A model generated the notes under the pieces. That model was not told the origin of the DNA. It saw only the letters and a program-made list of their open reading frames with translations, and ran no database searches. Position numbers and translations under genes: made by a program. Shown in pieces: positions 30,765 to 35,907 of a stretch of DNA of 35,907 nt (position 1 is its first letter; each line of letters begins with the position of its first letter). Origin of the DNA: JAKFWF01 sp031365375 (GTDB lineage: Bacteria; Pseudomonadota; Alphaproteobacteria; Rhizobiales; Hyphomicrobiaceae). The DNA lies in assembly GCA_031365375.1 (NCBI GenBank), contig JANLXZ010000473.1, positions 1 through 35,907 of the forward strand. Direction: 5' to 3'.

Positions 30765-31673
30765 TCAGGCGTGCAGCGCGCGCGGTAAAATTCTGCCGTC
30801 GATCATCAGCAGGGATAGTCCTATGATTGCTGCCCCCAAGAAGTGCCGCGACTGCAGTGATTCAGCCAGCCACCATGCACCCATCGGAATTGCAAATGCT
30901 GGAATGAGCAGTGTCACGAGCAATACATTCATCGGACCCGATACAGCCATGATCCGGAAGAATACGACATACGCGAGCGACGTCGATAAGGCCGCCAGTG
31001 CCACGAGCGAGCAAATCGTCGCGTAAGACGGCACCGGCAGCGCCCATGGTTGATCGACCAAAGCGGCGAGCGGTAACAGCATCAATGTCGAGCACAGCAA
31101 TTGAGCGGCGGACGTGACGAGCGGGGGGTGGCCACGCAACCGGCGGCCCCACCATCCTGGACATCCATAAGATAGTGCGGCTCCCAGCAGACAAAGCATG
31201 CCTATGACATTCGATGTGCGCCCGAACATCGCTTCTGGCCCAACGAGAACCGCCACGCCGGCAATTCCCAACAGCACGCCGAGAAGTTTGTTGGCTTTCA
31301 GTGGCTCGCCAGCAAGGAGGTAGGCAACCAGCAATGCAAACACAGGCGTCGTCGCATTGAGAACGGACGCCAGCCCACTCGCAATCTCCCTTTGCCCAGT
31401 CACGATGAGCCAGAATGGGATCACGTTATTCAAGATCGCCATGACAAAAAATGGCTGCCAAGCTGCAACAGTCGATGGCAGACGGTGACCAAGACCATAG
31501 GCGACTGGGATGAGTAGAGCTGCAGCGAGCGCCACCCGCACGAGGGCGATCGTGAGTGGCGGCAACTCTTTGACCGCGATTCCGACGAACAAAAACGAGC
31601 CACCCCAGAGGAAAGCGAGAATCAGAAGCAATCCCCACTGGGACAGCGACATGTGCGTGGCAATCGGCTTCAT
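30765..31673 (-). CDS. EamA/DMT family transporter (first of a tandem pair)
   Basis: A 302-residue inner-membrane DMT transporter with two EamA repeats and ten segments. It matches its neighbour almost segment for segment: ILAFLWGGSFLFVGIAV, TGQREIASGLASVLNATTPVFALLVAY, LGIAGVAVLVGPEAMFGRTSNV, PPLVTSAAQLLCST and LVTLLIPAFAIPMG. The shared GQREIASGLA and VLVGPEA blocks show tandem duplication followed by divergence. The start is the ATG at 31673 (MKPIATHMSLSQWG), with an alternative internal ATG at residue 8. Possible roles are exchange or efflux of related substrates. Confidence 0.93.
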   Translation of the reverse strand: MKPIATHMSLSQWGLLLILAFLWGGSFLFVGIAVKELPPLTIALVRVALAAALLIPVAYGLGHRLPSTVAAWQPFFVMAILNNVIPFWLIVTGQREIASGLASVLNATTPVFALLVAYLLAGEPLKANKLLGVLLGIAGVAVLVGPEAMFGRTSNVIGMLCLLGAALSYGCPGWWGRRLRGHPPLVTSAAQLLCSTLMLLPLAALVDQPWALPVPSYATICSLVALAALSTSLAYVVFFRIMAVSGPMNVLLVTLLIPAFAIPMGAWWLAESLQSRHFLGAAIIGLSLLMIDGRILPRALHA

Positions 31674-31787
31674 TCGGGTGTCTCATTTTGGCCGGCGTAA
31701 GCGTCATAGCTATCCGTCGACGGCACAACCAGCGACCCGAAAGATGCGCCATGCAGAACTCGAGGTTTTCCCCCCACAACGCCAAAT

Positions 31788-31810
31788 GGGCAGCATCAAG
31801 AGAGCTGCCC
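31788..31810 (-). terminator. hairpin downstream of a small secreted-protein gene
   Basis: Perfect 7-bp stem GGGCAGC / GCTGCCC with a 9-base loop, 40 bases past the stop of the gene ending at 31850. The following bases ATTTGG give only a short T-run. A weak intrinsic terminator before the EamA operon is plausible. Confidence 0.35.
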
Positions 31811-31849
31811 GTAGCGACGCGTGCAAAAAATATCAAAGTCCGATGACTG

Positions 31850-32113
31850 TTATTCTTTTGAAATCATCGTTTTTAAATCGGTCGCAACGGCAGCTGCTTC
31901 GTTGAACTGCCGGGCGTCGCAAAGATTTTCCATTTTCATCAACATCTCTTCAACTTTGTCGAGCTCATCGCTCGGCAAATTTTTGTTTTCGGCAGCCTGT
32001 GCGATATCAAAGGCCGCCTTCAAGCAATCCTCGGCGCTGGCCGGTGTCTCTGCCGCAGCCGCCGACGCAGCAACGAACGCGAAAACTGCGGTCGCGAGGA
32101 GTGATTTGAGCAT
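31850..32113 (-). CDS. small secreted protein, unknown function
   Basis: An 87-residue protein with a Sec signal (MLKSLLATAVFAFVAASAAAA, likely cut near residue 21) and a helical, acidic mature part. Two cysteines (C30 and C65) could form one disulfide tying a two-helix hairpin. I see no named domain. The ATG at 32113 has AAGAAGGA at good spacing; an earlier start at 32167 would add a hydrophilic tail before the signal and is rejected. The gene is separated from gph by about 190 bases. Confidence 0.75.
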   Translation of the reverse strand: MLKSLLATAVFAFVAASAAAAETPASAEDCLKAAFDIAQAAENKNLPSDELDKVEEMLMKMENLCDARQFNEAAAVATDLKTMISKE

Positions 32114-32269
32114 GGCTAGGGTCCTTCTTCGGCTGTCGCGGATGCGGCTGAAAAACTGCCATTCCAAGTCCGCGATCTAGCGACGCTGATGACCCTCGAA
32201 TATGGCGCTTCGACGACTGAAATTATTCAGCTCCGGAGCGGGCGAACATTCAACTGAACAGTCCCATTC

Positions 32270-32293
32270 CAGGCCGGCGGGCAGAGCGGCCTG
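32270..32293 (-). terminator. hairpin downstream of gph
   Basis: A 7-bp perfect stem CAGGCCG / CGGCCTG with a 10-base loop, 14 bases past the stop of the phosphoglycolate phosphatase gene on the minus strand. There is no T-tract, so termination is uncertain. Confidence 0.3.
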
Positions 32294-32306
32294 ATGATCG
32301 GATCAC

Positions 32307-32990
32307 TCAGGCTGGAAATCGCGACATGATGCAGTCGAGAGCGCGATCGAATTCATCGTAGTGTTCGATGACTTCCGTTGCGCCGAGCTCGATCGCTGGA
32401 ACGTCCGTGTAGCCGAAAGTGACCGCGATTGAAGGAACGCCAGCCAAGCGGGCGGTCGAAATGTCGGTGTCGCTATCGCCAACCATAATTGCGCGTGCAG
32501 GATCACCACCCGCCATCTTGATTGCACCAAGCAAGTGGTCTGGGTGCGGCTTACAAACGGCAAAGGTATCGCGACCCGCGATCGCCTCGAAGTGTTCGCG
32601 CATATTCAGTGCGGCGAGTAACTCCTCGGACAGATAGGCCCGCTTGTTCGTGCAAACGACAAGCCGGGCACCGCGTAATCGCAGATTCTCAAGGACTCCC
32701 AAAACACGCGGGAACGGACGGCTGTGCACCGCGATATTCGCCTCATAATGAGCGAGGAAGTGGGCAAGCAGACCGTCGATTTCGGTTTGAGTACGGCGTG
32801 CACCTTGCACTTCGATGCCTTTTACGATCATCGCACGCGCACCGAAACTAATTTGGTCTCGGATCAGGTGCGGCGCCACGGCATCGAGCCCCGCGCGCAG
32901 CAAAACGTGGTTTGCGGCGGCAGACAGATCCGGCGCCGTCTCGACAAGCGTGCCGTCGAGATCGAACGCGATGGTCAGACCCTGCAACAT
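32307..32990 (-). CDS. gph: phosphoglycolate phosphatase (HAD superfamily)
   Basis: A 227-residue HAD hydrolase. Motif I is FDLDGTLVE with nucleophile D10 and D12, motif II T114 in VVCTNKRAYL, motif III K147 in CKPHPDHLL, and motif IV MVGDSDTDISTA with D172/D174. The helical cap lies between motif I and II. It dephosphorylates 2-phosphoglycolate, formed by DNA repair or oxygenation, to glycolate. The HAD fold alone would allow other sugar phosphates, but length and order fit Gph. The start ATG at 32990 lies 8 bases from the stop of the RNA methyltransferase gene upstream, so they are probably one operon. Confidence 0.93.
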   Translation of the reverse strand: MLQGLTIAFDLDGTLVETAPDLSAAANHVLLRAGLDAVAPHLIRDQISFGARAMIVKGIEVQGARRTQTEIDGLLAHFLAHYEANIAVHSRPFPRVLGVLENLRLRGARLVVCTNKRAYLSEELLAALNMREHFEAIAGRDTFAVCKPHPDHLLGAIKMAGGDPARAIMVGDSDTDISTARLAGVPSIAVTFGYTDVPAIELGATEVIEHYDEFDRALDCIMSRFPA

Positions 32991-32998
32991 GGTGCTGC

Positions 32999-34249
32999 CT
33001 ACGCCCGCTTCCGTTTGATTTTCGACCCGTGCACAAGAACGGCAATCGCCTCGAGGTGGTTCGAATATAAAAATTGATCAATTGGTGTGACGGTCTGTAG
33101 CTCGTAGCCGCCATCCAGCAAAATCGCGACATCGCGCGCCAAAGTTGTCGGGTTGCACGACACCGCCACGACTTTGCCAACCTTCGATTTGGCCAGCGAC
33201 TGGGCTTGCGCTTCGGCACCTGCGCGCGGTGGATCGAAGACGACGGCATCGACGTCTTCCAGTTCCTTGCGCGACAGAGGTTCACGCATGAGGTCGCGTT
33301 GCCGGGTCTCGATCGGCTTGAGCCCTTGCGTATTGCGTGCCGCCGCGTTGAGCGCCGCCAGCGCCTTCGCATCGTTGTCGATCGCGAGAATGGTTGCTGT
33401 TCGGCTCAGCGGAAGCGCAAATGTACCCAGGCCCGAGAACAGATCGCACACGCGTTTGGCTTTGCCGACCGCTGCGACCACGTGTTCGATCATTACCGCT
33501 TCGGCGGGCGCTGCGGCTTGAAGGAATACACCGGGCGGTGGCACCACCTTGGCGGCGCCGACCGTCAGATAGGGTTCAGAGCGCGCAATGACCGGATCGC
33601 CATCCACCGAAACCCGCAAAATCCGTGTATTCTCCAACAGGTCCGCTAGCGCACTGCGATCAACCGCTCCGATCTCTTGCTTGGCGCCTTCGAAGCCAAC
33701 ATCGATGCCGCTGTCTGTTCTTGTCACGACGACGCGAACCTGTTCCCGACGCGGTAGCAAGCGCGCAGCGAGCTGCCGCAGAACCGGTAATGCCTCGACG
33801 ATGAGCGGATCGGAGACGACGCACTCGGTGAGTGTGACGAGACGATCGCTGCCGCGTTCGTGGAAACCGAGTGCCACGCCGGAAGGCAGCCACATCGCCG
33901 TCATGACGAGGCGACGGCGCGTTCCGGGCGCAATCGTCACCATTGGCTCGACGCTCGCGTTGATATCCGCACTGTGAAATGCATCGACGAGAATTTGACG
34001 CTTCCACTTCAGATAAAGCTCGTCGGTCATGTGCTGCGCGACGCAGCCGCCGCACACCCCAAAGTGCCGGCAAGGGGGCGCACGGCGATCTGCGCTTGGA
34101 TCGCCGACCAATTTGAAACCGGTGCCCGCGCGGCCCCAGCGCTCGCCAGCCAACGCGAAGGGCACGTAGGCGCGACCAGCCGGGCCATTGCCGATGCCAT
34201 CGCCTTGATGGCCTAGTACCGAGATATCGAACGTATCGTTGTCAGCCAC
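32999..34249 (-). CDS. 23S rRNA (uracil-C5) methyltransferase family (TrmA/RlmD-like)
   Basis: A class I SAM-dependent RNA methyltransferase of the RumA/TrmA group, about 416 residues from GTG at 34249 or 421 from a TTG at 34264. An N-terminal TRAM-like stretch precedes an iron-sulfur site with PPCRHFGVCGGC and a fourth cysteine in LTECVVSD. The Rossmann domain has CDLFSGLGTFALPLS and AIDNDAKALAALN, and the conserved PPRAG and SCNPTTLARD give the catalytic cysteine that attacks uracil C6. It makes m5U in rRNA or tRNA. The start codons overlap the end of tlyA, so expression is coupled. RlmD or RlmC specificity cannot be told apart here. Confidence 0.9.
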   Translation of the reverse strand: MADNDTFDISVLGHQGDGIGNGPAGRAYVPFALAGERWGRAGTGFKLVGDPSADRRAPPCRHFGVCGGCVAQHMTDELYLKWKRQILVDAFHSADINASVEPMVTIAPGTRRRLVMTAMWLPSGVALGFHERGSDRLVTLTECVVSDPLIVEALPVLRQLAARLLPRREQVRVVVTRTDSGIDVGFEGAKQEIGAVDRSALADLLENTRILRVSVDGDPVIARSEPYLTVGAAKVVPPPGVFLQAAAPAEAVMIEHVVAAVGKAKRVCDLFSGLGTFALPLSRTATILAIDNDAKALAALNAAARNTQGLKPIETRQRDLMREPLSRKELEDVDAVVFDPPRAGAEAQAQSLAKSKVGKVVAVSCNPTTLARDVAILLDGGYELQTVTPIDQFLYSNHLEAIAVLVHGSKIKRKRA

Positions 34250-34985
34250 TGAACGTTGCCCCAATCAAAAATTCGGCGTTACCCGACCCACCGAGAATGG
34301 GGGATTGCACGACGCCGACGACAGACCATCCGCTGCGTGCGTCGATCCAGGTCTCAACAAAACGGACCGCCTGTTGTTGGATGGTGGGGTCGCGAATGAT
34401 GCCGCCACGCCCCACATGCTCCCGCCCGGCTTCGAACTGCGGCTTGATCAGAGCGACCAACCAAGCACCGGGCGCGGCCAATGCCAGCGCTGCTGGTAGC
34501 GCCTTTGTCACCGAAATGAAACTGACATCTGCAACGATGGCCGCAATCGAGTCGGGCACCATGGCAACGTTCAGGTCTCGCGCATCGGTGCCTTCGAGTG
34601 CAACAACACGCAGGTCACCGCTTATGGCCGCCCGCAACTGTCCATGTCCAACGTCGATCGCGTAGACGCGGTCTGCCCCCCGTTCGATCAGGACTTGGGT
34701 AAAGCCTCCGGTCGATGCGCCTACATCGAGCGCCATTCGGCCGGCTGGCGAAAACCCAAAGGTGTCGAGCGCCGCAATCAGTTTTTCCGCGCCACGCGAC
34801 ACGTAGCGGGGTGCGGCACTCTCAAGTGCGATGTGCTGGAGTGCTGCAACGCCCGTGCTGGCTTTGAGGCAGGCCTGCCCGTCGACTGTTACAAAGCCGC
34901 GCTGGATCAGATCGCGCGCGCGGGCCCTCGACGGCGCCAATCCTTTGGCGACCACCATTTGATCCAGTCGTTCTTTTTTATCCAA
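34242..34985 (-). CDS. tlyA: TlyA family rRNA 2'-O-methyltransferase/hemolysin-like protein
   Basis: A TlyA-type protein: an N-terminal S4 RNA-binding domain (KKERLDQMVVAKGLAPSRARARDLIQRGFVTV) followed by a FtsJ-like methyltransferase with DVGASTGGFTQVLIERGADRVYAIDVGHGQL and the catalytic-looking LIKPQFEAGRE lysine. In Mycobacterium TlyA methylates 16S and 23S rRNA riboses and affects capreomycin sensitivity; related proteins were first called hemolysins. Start is uncertain: TTG at 34985 gives the usual MDKKERLDQ-like start and is used here, while TTG at 35051 would add 22 residues. It overlaps the RNA methyltransferase gene, forming an RNA-modification pair; only 170 bases separate it from sod. 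Confidence 0.9.
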   Translation of the reverse strand: MDKKERLDQMVVAKGLAPSRARARDLIQRGFVTVDGQACLKASTGVAALQHIALESAAPRYVSRGAEKLIAALDTFGFSPAGRMALDVGASTGGFTQVLIERGADRVYAIDVGHGQLRAAISGDLRVVALEGTDARDLNVAMVPDSIAAIVADVSFISVTKALPAALALAAPGAWLVALIKPQFEAGREHVGRGGIIRDPTIQQQAVRFVETWIDARSGWSVVGVVQSPILGGSGNAEFLIGATFSG

Positions 34986-35155
34986 TCGACTGTCCGACGT
35001 TGGTTTCGAGTGCTGTGACCTGGCGAGCTTCGAGGTACATCGCGCGATCAAGCCTATATCTTCAAGCTTTCAAGACGGTTGATGAAACTTCTTTGGTGTC
35101 TGGGCGTACCTTTATGACCTTTAATGCCGACCAGTAGCACAACCAGAGGTTTCCC

Positions 35156-35872
35156 ATGAACAGACGCGACAATTTGAAATTGATAATCGGTGCGACCGCC
35201 TTGGCAGCAGCACCCAAGATTTTTGTTTCAACCGCGGCCGCACAATCAGCACCGGGACACTTTGCATTGCCCCCTTTGGGGTATGGATACGACGCGCTAG
35301 AGCCTCATATCGACACTGCAACCATGAATTTTCATCACAAGAACCATCACAATGCGTTTGTCACCAACCTCAATGGCCTCATTGAGAAAGCTCCCGAACT
35401 CAAGTCGAAGCCGATCGAAGAGGTGTTGATGAACCTCTCAGTTATTCCCGATGCGGTCCGCATGCCGGTGCGCAATAATCTGGGCGGGCACTGGAATCAC
35501 ACATTCTTTTGGGACTTGATGACACCCGGCGGGGCCAAGGCACCAGCGGGAGATCTCAAGGCCGCTATCGACGGGACCCTCGGCGGGCAAGACAAGATGA
35601 TGGAAGCGGTCGCCCAGGCGGCGATGACCCGCTTCGGCTCAGGCTGGGCTTGGCTTGTGGTCAACAAGGACAAGAAGCTCGCGGTTATCAACACGCCCTA
35701 CCAAGATACACCGCACATGGACACTGGCGCCAAGCCTGTCATCGGCATCGATGTATGGGAGCATGCGTACTATTTGAAGCATCAATATAAGCGTGCCGAG
35801 TACGTCAAGGCGTGGTGGAACGTCGTCAACTGGGATAAGGCGCAGTCAAACTTCGCGAAGGCAAGCGCCTGA
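35156..35872 (+). CDS. superoxide dismutase (Mn/Fe family) with twin-arginine signal
   Basis: A 238-residue superoxide dismutase of the iron/manganese fold with an N-terminal extension MNRRDNLKLIIGATALAA that looks like a Tat signal (R3-R4, R-R-x-N-L-K) and a likely cut after AAA near residue 29. Metal ligands are H51 (LEPHID), H115 (GGHWNH), D199 and H203 (IDVWEHAYYL). The Q of YQDTPHMD and the H of GGHWNH suggest the manganese-type second shell, but the metal is not certain. It converts superoxide to hydrogen peroxide and oxygen, probably in the periplasm. The ATG follows AGAGG. It is divergent from tlyA. Confidence 0.93.
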   Translation: MNRRDNLKLIIGATALAAAPKIFVSTAAAQSAPGHFALPPLGYGYDALEPHIDTATMNFHHKNHHNAFVTNLNGLIEKAPELKSKPIEEVLMNLSVIPDAVRMPVRNNLGGHWNHTFFWDLMTPGGAKAPAGDLKAAIDGTLGGQDKMMEAVAQAAMTRFGSGWAWLVVNKDKKLAVINTPYQDTPHMDTGAKPVIGIDVWEHAYYLKHQYKRAEYVKAWWNVVNWDKAQSNFAKASA

Positions 35873-35907
35873 AACCGGCCCGTTAAGCGGTGAGTACACA
35901 TATGCGG

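Noticed and set aside
1..35907. CRISPR arrays, insertion sequences, integrases, att sites or rRNA operons
   Set aside because: No regularly spaced repeats, transposase or integrase motifs, or rRNA-like sequence were seen.

Overview
The window looks like chromosomal DNA of a GC-rich alphaproteobacterium, most likely in or near the Hyphomicrobiales. The evidence is protein style: an RpoE–ChrR pair with all ChrR metal ligands, a short SEL1-like protein, a TFPASDP-motif small protein, a DUF3726 protein, GatB, and a TlyA–RNA methyltransferase pair. I see no rRNA, phage, insertion sequence or CRISPR array. Genus is not resolvable from the sequence alone.

Layout. 1–3.7 kb: tRNA-Thr(UGU), a xanthine phosphoribosyltransferase and a MATE exporter on the minus strand, then a glutathione S-transferase and a cysteine-containing secreted protein on the plus strand. 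3.7–7.1 kb: a SEL1-like protein, two small lipoproteins, a YfcG/YghU-type GST and a quinone oxidoreductase, with a 464-base spacer (4000–4463) that holds a perfect 14-bp palindrome. 7.1–11.7 kb: a TPR–methyltransferase fusion, two tandem DedA proteins, a very basic 60-residue protein and an AI-2E family transporter. 11.7–13.9 kb: gatB, a 66-residue TFPASDP-motif protein and a small membrane protein.

13.6–24.5 kb is the most distinctive part. Two divergent, tightly packed operons meet at a 152-base spacer (20024–20175). Leftward they encode a class V aminotransferase, a 3-hydroxyacyl-CoA-dehydrogenase-like enzyme, a sugar-epimerase-like SDR, a large-subunit dimethylformamidase homologue without a visible small subunit, a TauE/SafE exporter cut in two by an in-frame TGA, and a small membrane protein. 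Rightward they encode an M19 dipeptidase homologue that has lost part of the canonical metal site, an Ldh-family dehydrogenase, a 558-residue protein I do not recognise, and a DUF3726 protein; the last three are joined by 4-base ATGA overlaps. The enzyme mix suggests breakdown of an amide or amino/hydroxy-acid compound, but the substrate is unknown and the pathway appears undescribed.

24.5–35.9 kb: an ECF sigma factor RpoE with its zinc anti-sigma ChrR (the singlet-oxygen/organic peroxide type), divergent from a Kef-type K+/H+ antiporter. The antiporter is translationally coupled to a PfkB sugar kinase and followed by a threonine aldolase. Then come two tandem paralogous EamA/DMT transporters, a small secreted protein, phosphoglycolate phosphatase, a TrmA/RlmD-type RNA methyltransferase, TlyA, and divergently a superoxide dismutase with a twin-arginine signal. 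Redox defence recurs (two GSTs, quinone reductase, RpoE–ChrR, Kef antiporter, exported SOD), but no shared control element was found.
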